Source of the DNA: Spirochaetota bacterium
GTDB lineage: Bacteria > Spirochaetota > UBA4802 > UBA5550
DNA length: 63,336 nt
Reading direction: 5' to 3'
NCBI GenBank assembly: GCA_016929135.1
Contig: JAFGJK010000156.1
Coordinates: 1-63,336, forward strand
In this document: positions 17,810-27,039 of the stretch, one piece after another
Layout of the letters: each line of letters starts with the position of its first letter
Position numbering within the stretch: position 1 is the stretch's first letter
Position numbers and translations under genes: made by a program
Notes under the pieces: generated by a model
What the model saw: only the letters and a program-made list of their open reading frames with translations
Databases searched by the model: none
What the model was told of the DNA's origin: nothing

Positions 17810-20725
17810 TCACTCCATCGGCTTCAGCATCTCGTCGTACTCCTCCTGGCTTCTACAGTACTGACGCATCTCGGGATGCTCGATAAAGGGACGCATCATG
17901 GCCCTCGTCTTTTCGGGAATGGCATTCCAGATGGCCTTTCTCCCGTCTTCACCGGATCTCGCCATCTCTGCAGCGAGCACCCTGAGAATCGAATTCGCAA
18001 ACCCCGCAGTCTTCATGGATACGTCGTGGCTCCTCGCGAAGCCGTAATCGTCGTTCACGGCGCTGATCATGATGTCCCGAAGAAGCAGGTTCCATAGTTC
18101 GGTCACCCCGTCTCCCTCGGGAATTGCGAGAATATCCAGTATCCGCTGCCGGTACTCCGGCATGAGATATTGTTCCATGGTCGTCGGGTCGAAGGGGAAC
18201 CCACCTATTTCTTCAGATTCAAATCGGCGGCGCTCATAGAAATTCCTGAGCCATTCGAAATACGAAACGGTCACTCCGCCGCCATTGGCCAAAAAATCAT
18301 AGATTACCGTGATGCCCCGGCGGTGAAGGACTGACTCCCCCTTGGATGTGTTCGTCCCGTTACCGCCGCTTGCCACTATCTTTGCATTGATGCGAGATGC
18401 CACTTCAACGGTGATAACGTTTTCCAGCGCGCAGGGGAGGAGGAGGTCACATTCCATTTCCAGAATTGATGATCCTTCCCTGGCCCCGAAAATTGTGCGC
18501 GTTACATTTGTCTTTACACCGACACAAGAATGTTCCCGGGAACTGCTGACGCATCCGAGTATCTCCTCGATCTTCAGATGATCGCCGATTATCGCACCCC
18601 CCGCATCCGACACGGCAACCAGATTCACCCCGTATGGTGCGAATTCCGTCAACACTGATCCACCTACCTTTCCGGTTCCCTGCACGATCATCCTCTTGTC
18701 CCGAAGAAGCTTCGGAAACACCGTATCCGTGAGATACTGCCACCGCTGCAGGTCAACGACGGGCTGCCCGGATCCATTAAGAACCGCAGATTCGTTGTAT
18801 CTCGCCACTGAGTGGAGCAATTCGGTGTCCCTTTGTGATATCGGCTCGACGCTCTCCCACTTACCGTCGAGATAAAGCCTCGTGACCATCGCCAGTACGC
18901 AGTAGAGCAGCCCCCTCCCTGTTGCCCCGGTCCTGGCGGCAATGCCCATTCGCGGCTTGCCGGTTATCTGCGGCGCCACAACGAGCTCCAGGTAATGCTC
19001 ATCGGTGATGAGCCGCCGCAGCAGCAAGCGATCGCTCCAATCTATATCGAAATGTTCGCGAAGTATCTTCCTGGCTTCTTCGAGAGATATCACCCGGTTT
19101 CCCACCACCGTAACTCCACGCTTAACACCGTAGGCGACCAGTGCAAGGTCCCTCAGGGCTGATTTGAATCCCTCAAAGAGTATGCCTATCTCCGAAGGTC
19201 CGCATCCCACGTCTCCCGCGGGAACATCGTGCACCGGACCGGTCACGAGGAAAAGCGAGCGCCCGAAATTCGCCACGGTATCGACGAAATCCAGCGTCCT
19301 GTCCGTGAAGTCCCCGGGATTTATGACCATTCCTCCCTTGGCACCACCGAAGAGTATCTTTGTGCGGGAGGTCTTCCACGTCATCATAAATGACAGGGCG
19401 CACACCTCATCGAACTGCACGATCGAATCGAGACGCAATCCGCCCTTGGCACTCCCGCGAGCGCTGTTGTGTGCGAAACGGTAGCCCGGCAAATTTTCGT
19501 TGCGGACTCCCTTGTTACTGGCCACGTAGAATTCGCTGAGATGTTCGAACCTGAGGAGCTTTCTCATTATCCGGTCCTTTTCGTGAAGGGAGAGAAATTC
19601 CGCGGCACGGTAGAAATCTGTGATGGCATTCAGGAGAAAATTCATCATCTCTTCGTTCGATGTGAGATCTGAGTTTTCCGCGATTAGATTTCGGAGATGC
19701 GACAGCATGGTCGATGACTGCTCATCGCTGGTTTCGCCATCGCTTATCACTCGAACGATCTCCTCAAGCCTGGTCTCCACCTCCGGGTTCTTCCTACTGG
19801 TTTCGGGACCGTTAGTTATCACGACCCCCTTGATATCCGAAACAGGAAATTCCACCCCGTTTTTTCGCTCGGCATAGAGAGTCATCACCTGTACCGATCC
19901 TCCGGGCAGGCCGGTACCGAAGGTGTCGAGGTAAGTTCTGTGTAGATTTATTCTTTGTTTCTCAATGACCCTCAACACTCGAAGCACAAAACCTCGGTCT
20001 GCATTCTTCGCCGCAATTGATATCCGAATCTCCGGAATATGCCCCAGGTTTTCCTGGCCGTCCTCGGCCTCTTCGGTGGAAACAACGACGCCTGATAGTT
20101 CCATGGCCAGGGAGAATAGCTGTAGATGACGCTTGATCCTCGATCTGGTGCGAAGCACATTGATCTCCTCGCTCATGTAATTTGGCGGTAGATTATCAAG
20201 AAAGGTCCGTGCGTATTTCCCATTGTTGACAAGGCATTCGTTTTTTACCACCTCAATCAACGCCAACTCATCGTCCCGCACCGCCATTTCTTTTCGTCCA
20301 GCCTGTTCCAGCGAGATAATCCGCACGCCACTGGAGGATTTCACTGAATCAAAGGAGATGATCCTCATTGACATGTTTTCCTCAATGATCCTGGCGAGCC
20401 TCCCCGGGAAATCCCTTCCCACGTTCACAAAATAGGTGAGTGTCTTGCCGTCGTCGCTTTCGTGACGAATGAAATCCGTATTTGCGTTCAACATCTGGCT
20501 TATGATGAAGATATGCCCCGCAATGTCGCTGGCGGTATTGCTTATAAAATAATAATTCGGCATTACTGACTCGTCGAAATGCTGTTCAACGATCTTTTCG
20601 GCGGTATTCATATCCATCTGATACCGGCTCTCCAGCATGCCCATTACCTCTGCGGAGAGGGTAATTTTGATCTGCCGTATCCTCTCTAACGATGCCGTAT
20701 AGCCCTTGGCAAGTTCCCTCTTCAT
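17810..20725 (-). CDS. Large NAD-type Glu/Leu/Phe/Val dehydrogenase
   Basis: 971 residues, about twice the size of a standard glutamate dehydrogenase and shorter than the 1600-residue NAD type. The first 400 or so residues are a regulatory part with ACT-like segments. The catalytic part begins near ENLPGYRFAHNSARG and shows AKGGLRLD, the substrate-binding Lys in LFGGAKGG, the catalytic Asp in VPAGDVG and a Rossmann motif IVQGTGKVGGSV. It deaminates glutamate (or another amino acid) to the keto acid. GGGAG precedes the ATG. It is transcribed leftward from the long AT-rich region at 20726-21229. A perfect GATTCAAC/GTTGAATC inverted repeat (20745-20780) just upstream of its start may be an operator. 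Confidence 0.85.
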   Translation of the reverse strand: MKRELAKGYTASLERIRQIKITLSAEVMGMLESRYQMDMNTAEKIVEQHFDESVMPNYYFISNTASDIAGHIFIISQMLNANTDFIRHESDDGKTLTYFVNVGRDFPGRLARIIEENMSMRIISFDSVKSSSGVRIISLEQAGRKEMAVRDDELALIEVVKNECLVNNGKYARTFLDNLPPNYMSEEINVLRTRSRIKRHLQLFSLAMELSGVVVSTEEAEDGQENLGHIPEIRISIAAKNADRGFVLRVLRVIEKQRINLHRTYLDTFGTGLPGGSVQVMTLYAERKNGVEFPVSDIKGVVITNGPETSRKNPEVETRLEEIVRVISDGETSDEQSSTMLSHLRNLIAENSDLTSNEEMMNFLLNAITDFYRAAEFLSLHEKDRIMRKLLRFEHLSEFYVASNKGVRNENLPGYRFAHNSARGSAKGGLRLDSIVQFDEVCALSFMMTWKTSRTKILFGGAKGGMVINPGDFTDRTLDFVDTVANFGRSLFLVTGPVHDVPAGDVGCGPSEIGILFEGFKSALRDLALVAYGVKRGVTVVGNRVISLEEARKILREHFDIDWSDRLLLRRLITDEHYLELVVAPQITGKPRMGIAARTGATGRGLLYCVLAMVTRLYLDGKWESVEPISQRDTELLHSVARYNESAVLNGSGQPVVDLQRWQYLTDTVFPKLLRDKRMIVQGTGKVGGSVLTEFAPYGVNLVAVSDAGGAIIGDHLKIEEILGCVSSSREHSCVGVKTNVTRTIFGAREGSSILEMECDLLLPCALENVITVEVASRINAKIVASGGNGTNTSKGESVLHRRGITVIYDFLANGGGVTVSYFEWLRNFYERRRFESEEIGGFPFDPTTMEQYLMPEYRQRILDILAIPEGDGVTELWNLLLRDIMISAVNDDYGFARSHDVSMKTAGFANSILRVLAAEMARSGEDGRKAIWNAIPEKTRAMMRPFIEHPEMRQYCRSQEEYDEMLKPME

Positions 20726-21041
20726 TAGTATCTCCCTGTATTATGATTCAACGAATTAATATGTCGAACCTTGTTGAATCGGAATTGTGCGTCGATGAGT
20801 CATCCTATTCGTAATTACTGTGATAGCCATTCGTCATTACCGAAAGGGACAGGGCATTAAATCTATTTATTTCTCGAATGCATGCCATAATTGTATTCTT
20901 GTATAGTGAGACTTTTTATAGTATGAAATTGAATAAACGCATACAGTAACATTTACTTTTCCTTGTCATATATGTTACTATTTAGTTTCCAGTGGTTTTT
21001 TTTCAAGTAAACTATTCATTTGATTCCTTAATTGCATTAAG

Positions 21042-21072
21042 TGAATATTGTTCACTTAATGAACATAATTCA
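21042..21072. promoter_or_regulatory. Distal operator pair upstream of xsc
   Basis: Two 13-bp inverted repeats, TGAATATTGTTCA (21042-21054) and TGAACATAATTCA (21060-21072), start 18 bases apart. Same sequence type and same spacing as the promoter-proximal pair at 21159-21189. The 117-base distance between the pairs would allow looping or control of the divergent gene. Confidence 0.6.
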
Positions 21073-21138
21073 GATATTGTTTTGTTGTCAACACCATTTT
21101 TGATAATCTTTTTAAGATGATTAATAATTAAAAAATTG

Positions 21139-21189
21139 TTGACATAAAAAAACAATAATGAATTGTATTCACATTATGAATATTATTCA
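21139..21189 (+). promoter_or_regulatory. xsc promoter with overlapping operator pair
   Basis: TTGACA at 21139-21144 is a consensus -35. The -10 would fall in the first of two 13-bp inverted repeats: TGAATTGTATTCA (21159-21171) and TGAATATTATTCA (21177-21189, perfect 6-1-6), 18 bases start to start. Binding would block RNA polymerase, so a repressor is expected. The same arrangement occurs at 24248-24278 and 31767-31797. Confidence 0.65.
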
Positions 21190-21229
21190 CTGTATAACGT
21201 ACCAAACTTAAGTTAACAAGGAGATATAT

Positions 21230-22951
21230 ATGACAAAGATGACTCCTTCTGAAGCGTTTGTGGAAACCCTTGTAGCCGAAGGTATTACCAACATCTTCGG
21301 CATCGTTGGCAGTGCGTACATGGATGCGCTGGATCTGTTCCCCACTGCGGGCATACGATTCATTTCAGTGGCCCATGAACAGGCTGCGGCCCATGCGGCT
21401 GACGGGTATGCCCGTATCACCGGGAGACCGCAGGCCTGTATCGCCCAAAACGGCCCGGGAGCTGCAAATTTCGTATCGGCCATCACCGCAGCCTTTTGGG
21501 CCCATTCTCCCGTTGTGGCGATCACCCCTGAAACGGGCAGCATGGGCATTGGACTTGGGGGGTTCCAGGAGCTTGACCAGATGCCCTGGTTCGAAAAATC
21601 CACGAAATTCCAGGTAAGGGTCAACAGGCCCGAACGTATGGCTGAGCTGACAAGGCGATGCTTCTATATTGCCAAGACCGAATGCGGTCCCACCCAGCTC
21701 AACATACCCAGGGACTATTTTTACGGCGACATCGACTGTGACATTTATGCCACCGAGGCCGTGAGCCATGGCGCCGGCACTGTCGAACAGATAAAGAAGG
21801 CGGCGGAGCTTCTGGCCAAGGCCAGCTTTCCGGTAATCCTTGCCGGCGGCGGCGTTTCCATGGCGGGGGCGATCAGCGTGACCAAGGAACTTGCGGAATA
21901 CCTGAGCGCGCCGGTGGTGAACACCTACCTGCACAACGACACCTTCCCGCAGGAGCATGAACTGGGCGCTGGTCCCATCGGATACTGCGGCTCAAAGGCG
22001 GCCATGCGGCTCATCGCCAAGGCTGACGTGGTACTGGCGCTGGGCACCAGGTTGGGCCCCTTCGGCACACTTCCCCAGTACGACATCGATTACTGGCCGA
22101 AAAACGCCAAGATCATCCAAGTGGACATCGACACCAGGCAGCTTGGACTGAGCCGCAGGGTTGAGCTGGGAATAATGGCGGACGCGAAGGAATTCGCTAC
22201 CCAGCTCGTCGCAACGCTCAAATCCGTTCAACCCTCTCGTCCTAAAAACCAGGAGCGTCTTGGACTTATTAAAAAGGAAAAGGAAACCTGGCAGGAAGAG
22301 CTCACCAACTGGTCGTCCTCCACGGCGAAGCTCATGCATCCCAGGCGTTTTCTCATGGAATTCAGCAAGGCGATACCCAAGGGTTCCATCGTCGCCACTG
22401 ACATAGGCAACAACTCATCAATGTGCAACAGCTACCTCACCTTCACCGGAGAACGTCAGCACATCGCGGCGCTCTCATGGGGCAACTGCGGCTTCGCCTA
22501 CGGCGCCGCCATGGGGGCGAAGATCGGTTCCCCGAAAACACCCGTCTTCTCGCTTCAGGGTGACGGCGCCTGGGGTATCAGCGGACTCAGCGAGGTTATG
22601 ACCGCGGTTCGCGAAGACATCCCCGTGATTGCCGTGGTGTTCAATAACAACGAGTGGGGCGCTGAGAAGAAAAACCAGATTGATTTCTTCAAGGAGCGCT
22701 ATGTTGGCGCGAATCTGGACAACCCCAACTTCGCACAGATCGCCAAGGACATGGGGGCCGAGGGGTACCGCATCGATAATTATGCCGACGTGAAGGACGC
22801 GGTGGAAAGCGCGGTAAAATCCGGGAAGCCGGCCGTTATCGAGGCGGTCATCGAAGGCGGAAAGAACGTTCTGGCGGAACCGTTCAGAAGGGATGCCTTC
22901 AAACCCGCGGTTCGGTACCTGCCGAAGTATAAGCATCTCAGTGAAAAATAA
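21230..22951 (+). CDS. xsc: Sulfoacetaldehyde acetyltransferase
   Basis: 573 residues, near the usual Xsc length. The N-terminus MTPSEAFVETLVAEG followed by FGIVGSAYMDALDLF and AHEQAAAH (Glu50 activates ThDP) is characteristic of Xsc, as are IAQNGPG, GLGGFQE and TQLNIPRDYFYGDID. The ThDP motif GDGAWG (residues 444-449) leads to VFNNNEWGAEKKNQ. Xsc converts sulfoacetaldehyde and phosphate to acetyl phosphate and sulfite, the desulfonating step for taurine, isethionate and sulfolactate. GGAG precedes ATG 21230. The next gene is acetate kinase, which uses its product. Expression is probably controlled by the repeat pairs upstream. Confidence 0.9.
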   Translation: MTKMTPSEAFVETLVAEGITNIFGIVGSAYMDALDLFPTAGIRFISVAHEQAAAHAADGYARITGRPQACIAQNGPGAANFVSAITAAFWAHSPVVAITPETGSMGIGLGGFQELDQMPWFEKSTKFQVRVNRPERMAELTRRCFYIAKTECGPTQLNIPRDYFYGDIDCDIYATEAVSHGAGTVEQIKKAAELLAKASFPVILAGGGVSMAGAISVTKELAEYLSAPVVNTYLHNDTFPQEHELGAGPIGYCGSKAAMRLIAKADVVLALGTRLGPFGTLPQYDIDYWPKNAKIIQVDIDTRQLGLSRRVELGIMADAKEFATQLVATLKSVQPSRPKNQERLGLIKKEKETWQEELTNWSSSTAKLMHPRRFLMEFSKAIPKGSIVATDIGNNSSMCNSYLTFTGERQHIAALSWGNCGFAYGAAMGAKIGSPKTPVFSLQGDGAWGISGLSEVMTAVREDIPVIAVVFNNNEWGAEKKNQIDFFKERYVGANLDNPNFAQIAKDMGAEGYRIDNYADVKDAVESAVKSGKPAVIEAVIEGGKNVLAEPFRRDAFKPAVRYLPKYKHLSEK

Positions 22952-22956
22952 GGGAC

Positions 22957-22983
22957 GGGGCGGTACCTCAAAGGGACCGCCCC
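22957..22983 (+). other. Intercistronic hairpin between xsc and ackA
   Basis: Stem GGGGCGGT/ACCGCCCC with an 11-base loop, placed right after the xsc stop. There is no T-run, so it is not a standard terminator. It more likely protects the xsc mRNA end or lowers read-through into ackA. Confidence 0.5.
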
Positions 22984-23011
22984 TCCTCTATACCAATACG
23001 GAGCGGGTGAG

Positions 23012-24205
23012 ATGAAGATTCTCGTTGTGAACGCCGGGAGCAGTTCCCTGAAGTTCCAACTTATCGAATCAGATGGGGAGCACGTGCTGTCCAGGGGACT
23101 CTACGACGGTCTCTCGAAGAGTAGCACACACTGCATCCGTGTCATCTCTGCTGGAAACGACCGGCAACGGGATGAGATCGCAATCACCGCTCACGACCAG
23201 GCGGTTGACGATATGCTCGACATACTGTCCCGGAGTGGGATAGTAGGACCGACCGATACCATCGCTGCAACGGCTCACAGGGTGGTGCACGGAGGCGAGC
23301 GGTTCAGCGGCACCGTCCGCATCGGTGAATCGGAACTCCAGGACCTGTTTCGTCTTTCAGGCCTAGCGCCGCTTCACAATCCCGTCAACTCTGCCTGCCT
23401 CGAGATGATGATGCGGCGCCTTCCCGATGCGGCCCACTACGCGATCTTCGATACTGCGTTCCATCAAACGATGCCCGAAGAGGCCTTCATCTACGGTCTC
23501 CCCTATGATCTTTACAAAAGATTCGCCATACGCAAGTACGGTTTTCACGGCAGCAATCACAAGTATGTGGCACTCCGTGCTGCTGAGATGATTGGTCTCC
23601 CCGCGGAGTCGCTCAGGATCATCACCTGCCATCTGGGGAACGGTCAGAGTATCTGTGCCGTCCTGCACGGTAAAAGCGTGGACACCTCCATGGGCTTCAC
23701 GCCCCTGGAGGGGCTCCCCATGGGAACCAGGAGCGGCTCCTTTGATCCAGACATCATCTTCTTCCTGCTGGATAACGGCTACCGCGTTGAGGAGATACGG
23801 CAGATGCTGCACCGAGAATCAGGTCTTCTGGGACTGAGCGGCATCAGCAGCGATTACCGCACGATCATGGAGGAGGCATCCAAAGGGAATCCCGGGGCGC
23901 TGAGGACTCACCGCATAATGGTGCACAGGATCACCGGGTTGATCGGCGCCTATATTGCCGAGATGGAAGGGGTCGATGGCATCGTCTTCACAGGGGGCAT
24001 AGGCGAAAATTCACCAGCCCTTCGTTCTGATATCCTTTCGCACTTCAATTATGCCGGCATGAAGGTGGACAGCGAAAAAAATATGTCGAACAGTGAGATC
24101 ATCAGTACCGATGAAAGCAGTATCGCTGCACTGGTGATTCCCGCCAACGAGGAGCTTCAAATCGTCCGCGAGGTCATGGAGGCCCGGCAAAACAACAGCA
24201 TTTAA
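23012..24205 (+). CDS. ackA: Acetate kinase
   Basis: 397 residues, the normal AckA length. Signatures: VVNAGSSSLKFQL at the N-terminus, AHRVVHGGERF, FHGSNHKYV, CHLGNGQSICA and FTGGIGENSP near residue 327. It converts acetyl phosphate + ADP to acetate + ATP. Placed 60 bases after xsc, it completes a two-step energy-yielding route from sulfoacetaldehyde to acetate, ATP and sulfite. No phosphotransacetylase is in the window, which favours ATP formation over acetyl-CoA assimilation. GGAG lies upstream of ATG 23012. Confidence 0.93.
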   Translation: MKILVVNAGSSSLKFQLIESDGEHVLSRGLYDGLSKSSTHCIRVISAGNDRQRDEIAITAHDQAVDDMLDILSRSGIVGPTDTIAATAHRVVHGGERFSGTVRIGESELQDLFRLSGLAPLHNPVNSACLEMMMRRLPDAAHYAIFDTAFHQTMPEEAFIYGLPYDLYKRFAIRKYGFHGSNHKYVALRAAEMIGLPAESLRIITCHLGNGQSICAVLHGKSVDTSMGFTPLEGLPMGTRSGSFDPDIIFFLLDNGYRVEEIRQMLHRESGLLGLSGISSDYRTIMEEASKGNPGALRTHRIMVHRITGLIGAYIAEMEGVDGIVFTGGIGENSPALRSDILSHFNYAGMKVDSEKNMSNSEIISTDESSIAALVIPANEELQIVREVMEARQNNSI

Positions 24206-24234
24206 TCATAATTCCCAGGAGGTGGAAAAATTTA

Positions 24235-24278
24235 TTGACAAAAAAGATGAATTTTATTCATATAATGAGCGGTATTCA
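24235..24278 (+). promoter_or_regulatory. Promoter and operator pair of the second sulfonate-cluster transcript
   Basis: TTGACA (24235-24240) and a perfect TATAAT (24261-24266) are separated by 20 bases, longer than ideal. TGAATTTTATTCA (24248-24260) fills the spacer and TGAGCGGTATTCA (24266-24278) overlaps the end of the -10; starts are again 18 bases apart. The left half of the second repeat is degenerate. This promoter serves the SDR and ThDP genes that follow. Confidence 0.65.
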
Positions 24279-24338
24279 TTTTAAACACGCCGCTCGAGAT
24301 CCAATGAGATGCAATCAATGGAAGCGAGGAGGTTTTCA

Positions 24339-25175
24339 ATGTATGATGATCTGAAGGGGAAAACAGCGATTGTTACCGGCGCCGGCAAGAAAACCGGTAT
24401 CGGTTACGGAATCGCCAGCAAACTCGCCCAATGCGGCGCGAATATCATAGTGGCCGACCTCGGATCAATCGGCAAGAAGGGTGAGGCGGTCCCCTTGGGC
24501 ACCGATGAGGGCATGAAGGATGTGGCGGACACTCTGAAAAGGGAATTCAAGGTCGATTCCATACCCGTTCAGGTGGACGTTACCTCGACCGACTCCATAA
24601 ACGCCATGGTGGAAACGGTAAAAAAATCATTCGAACGCGTGGACATACTCTGTAACAACGCCGGGGCTTCATTCGGCGTACCGAACAGCTTTATGTCATA
24701 CAAGGAAGACGACTGGATGCGGACGGTGGACGTGAACCTTCTCAGCGTATTCCGGGTCACCAGGGCAGTGGTACCTCTGATGTTAGGGAAACCCGGGGCG
24801 ATCATCAATACCGCGTCCAGGGCAGGGAAGGTTCCCCCGCTACTGAACAGCGCCTATGCGACCGCCAAGGCGGGCGTCATCATGCTCACCAAGACCATGG
24901 CCAAGGAGATCGCCGGTCTGGGAATTCGTGTAAACGCCATTTGCCCCGGGCAGATCATGACTGATCTGGAAAAGTGGCGTTTCGGCCTTGAGGCAAAATT
25001 TTTCAACAGCACCATCGAGGAGCGTGAGAAGGAGATGTGCAAAACCATACCGCTCGGTTATATCGGTATGCCTGCGGATACCGGCAGCGTTGTGGCATTT
25101 CTTGCATCCGAGGAATCCAGGTACATCACAGGCCAGGCGATCAACGTGGACGGCGGCCAGTGTATGGAGCTATAA
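24339..25175 (+). CDS. Short-chain dehydrogenase/reductase of the xsc cluster
   Basis: 278 residues, classical SDR: VTGAGKKTGIGYGIA (with a three-residue insertion in the glycine motif), CNNAGASF, Ser in NTASRAG and YATAK. The C-terminus ITGQAINVDGGQCMEL is typical. It probably oxidises or reduces a hydroxyl/carbonyl of the sulfonate substrate, for example a sulfolactate-like alcohol; this rests on location and shared operators only. The ATG at 24339 has GAGGAGG upstream. The ThDP gene follows after 57 bases. Confidence 0.87.
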   Translation: MYDDLKGKTAIVTGAGKKTGIGYGIASKLAQCGANIIVADLGSIGKKGEAVPLGTDEGMKDVADTLKREFKVDSIPVQVDVTSTDSINAMVETVKKSFERVDILCNNAGASFGVPNSFMSYKEDDWMRTVDVNLLSVFRVTRAVVPLMLGKPGAIINTASRAGKVPPLLNSAYATAKAGVIMLTKTMAKEIAGLGIRVNAICPGQIMTDLEKWRFGLEAKFFNSTIEEREKEMCKTIPLGYIGMPADTGSVVAFLASEESRYITGQAINVDGGQCMEL

Positions 25176-25232
25176 TGTCTCCGCTGATTGGCGGAGCAAA
25201 AATTCATTAACAGATCAATGGAGGATAGATTT

Positions 25233-26927
25233 ATGGATAAGATCATCGGTGGAAAAATTGCGGCGGATGCTCTCATCGATAGGGGTGTGGAGTATATATT
25301 CACCATCAGCGGCGGCCATATTACGCCGATCTACCAGTATCTGGAAAACTCTAAGGTGAAACTATTCGCCACGCGTCATGAACAGGCTGCGGTATTCATG
25401 GCAGAGGCATGCACGCGCATGACCAGGAAGCCGGCAGTGGTGATGGTGACCGCCGGTCCCGGCTTTACCAATGCGCTCTCGGGCGTCGCCAGCGCGAGGC
25501 TCTCCAACGCGCCGGTAATAATCATTGCCGGATGTGTAGGACTCGAAACGGCCGAGAAATTGGACCTCCAGGACATGACCCAGCTTCCGGTAATCAGCCC
25601 CATGGTTAAGAAGGCACTGGTGTGCCATAACCAGGAGCGTATCCCTGAATTCGTCGACATGGCCTTCAGATACGCAATGAACGGGAGGCCGGGCCCTGTC
25701 TATCTCGAGCTCCCCTGCGACGTTCTAAACGCCACTGTCGATATGTCCAAGGTTAAGCAATGGGGCGCAGCATTGGAATCGAAACCGGTGGATATCAAGG
25801 GCGCAGAGAAGATCGTGGAGATGCTCAAGGAAGCGGAAAAACCGATTGTCATCGCCGGGAGCGGGGCATGGTTTTCCGACGCCGGTCCGGAGCTTACCAA
25901 GCTCATCGAGACGGCAGGCATTCCGCTCTTCACCATGGCAGCTGGACGAGGCGTCGTGCCGGACACGCATCCCCTGTGCTTCGAATCCTCCCTGGCGATC
26001 AGGCCCGGCGCATCTCTCGTGGCGAACACGCAGTCGGATTGCATTCTCTTCCTGGGTGGCAGGCTGAGCCTCTACTATATATTCGGCGACATCTTCAGGA
26101 AGGATGCAAAGTTCATCCAGGTGGACATCGAGGCTGAGGAGATCGGGAGAAACCGCAAGGTGGAGCTCGGCGTCGTGAGCGATGTAAAATACCTTGTGGC
26201 GGAATTGAACCGCATCATCAAGGAGCGTAAACTGTCTTCAACGCTTCAGGAAAAATTCAAGGGATGGGTCGAGGCCGTAAAGACCGCCGATGCGAACGGC
26301 AAGGCCTCCGCGAAACCGATGTGGGAAAGTACGAACACGCCGATTCATCCGCTCAGGCTCGCGAAGGAGATCAATGATTTCATGAACAGGGAAGACGACA
26401 TCGTCGTTGCCGACGGGGGAGACACCGCCACATGGATGGGCATGACGCGGACCATAGTCCGGGGTGGACATTACCTTGATTACGGCCTCTACGGATGCCT
26501 GGCAGTGGGGATACCCTATGCCAATGCGGCAAAGCTCCTCAATCCCGACAAGCGGGTGCTCCTGGTGATCGGTGACGGATCGGTGGGCTTCAATTTCATG
26601 GAGTTCCAGACAGCCATGCGGCACAATCTCCCCATTGTCGTGGTGGTGGCCAACGACACGCTTTGGGGCATGATTGCCCACAGCCAGACGCTACGGCTCG
26701 GTCATGCGATCAAGGAAGGAACCGAGATAGGCCTCGTACACTACGAAAAGCTTGTGGAGCAGCTCGGCGGCTTCGGCGCCTTCGTGGAAAAGGTGGAGGA
26801 CATCAAACCGGCCATCGAGGCGGCATTCAAGTCTGGGAGACCTGCCTGCATCAACGTCATGGTCGACCCGACGACGATAAGCCCCGGCAGCGTCGCCCTG
26901 GCGAATCTCGGAGGCTACAAGGCGTAG
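25233..26927 (+). CDS. ThDP-dependent acetolactate synthase-like enzyme of the xsc cluster
   Basis: 564 residues with all three domains. Glu50 in TRHEQAAVFM activates ThDP, the central domain has IAGSGAWFSDAG, and the diphosphate motif is IGDGSVGFNF (from about residue 446) ending VANDTLWGM, with Asp in place of the second Asn. It is distinct from Xsc, so the cluster carries two different ThDP lyases. It could decarboxylate a 2-keto acid such as sulfopyruvate to sulfoacetaldehyde for Xsc, but known sulfopyruvate decarboxylases (ComDE) lack the central domain, so this would be a different type. 2-Hydroxyacyl-CoA lyase is another option. GGAGG precedes ATG 25233. Confidence 0.85.
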   Translation: MDKIIGGKIAADALIDRGVEYIFTISGGHITPIYQYLENSKVKLFATRHEQAAVFMAEACTRMTRKPAVVMVTAGPGFTNALSGVASARLSNAPVIIIAGCVGLETAEKLDLQDMTQLPVISPMVKKALVCHNQERIPEFVDMAFRYAMNGRPGPVYLELPCDVLNATVDMSKVKQWGAALESKPVDIKGAEKIVEMLKEAEKPIVIAGSGAWFSDAGPELTKLIETAGIPLFTMAAGRGVVPDTHPLCFESSLAIRPGASLVANTQSDCILFLGGRLSLYYIFGDIFRKDAKFIQVDIEAEEIGRNRKVELGVVSDVKYLVAELNRIIKERKLSSTLQEKFKGWVEAVKTADANGKASAKPMWESTNTPIHPLRLAKEINDFMNREDDIVVADGGDTATWMGMTRTIVRGGHYLDYGLYGCLAVGIPYANAAKLLNPDKRVLLVIGDGSVGFNFMEFQTAMRHNLPIVVVVANDTLWGMIAHSQTLRLGHAIKEGTEIGLVHYEKLVEQLGGFGAFVEKVEDIKPAIEAAFKSGRPACINVMVDPTTISPGSVALANLGGYKA

Positions 26928-26979
26928 GGGACCATGTTTCAAGAGACCGGTACAAATCATTGTTGACATGAATACACAC

Positions 26980-27019
26980 GGCAAGGCTTCCTGTGGAGAA
27001 AGGAAGCCTTGCCCTTTTT
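26980..27019 (+). terminator. Rho-independent terminator
   Basis: Perfect 13-bp stem GGCAAGGCTTCCT/AGGAAGCCTTGCC with an 8-base loop, followed by CTTTTT. It ends the SDR-ThDP transcript just before the MFS gene, so the MFS gene needs read-through or a promoter of its own. Confidence 0.9.
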
Positions 27020-27039
27020 CAAGCTAAACCGGAGGCATT

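Larger units (their letters stand above)
20726..21229. promoter_or_regulatory. 504-base AT-rich divergent control region
   Basis: There is no gene here. It is far more AT-rich than its surroundings and separates the glutamate dehydrogenase (left) from xsc (right). Visible elements: GATTCAAC/GTTGAATC inverted repeat at 20745-20752 and 20773-20780; AGTAACAT/ATGTTACT at 20945-20952 and 20972-20979; and two pairs of TGAAT-type 13-bp repeats, listed separately. The base composition and number of inverted repeats suggest several regulators act here. Confidence 0.6.

Noticed and set aside
25233..26927. Naming the ThDP enzyme sulfopyruvate decarboxylase outright
   Set aside because: The domain layout differs from ComDE and only the neighbourhood supports the role, so it is kept as a hypothesis.
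26963..26968. TTGACA as the promoter of the MFS gene
   Set aside because: No -10 at the right distance, and a strong terminator lies between it and the gene.
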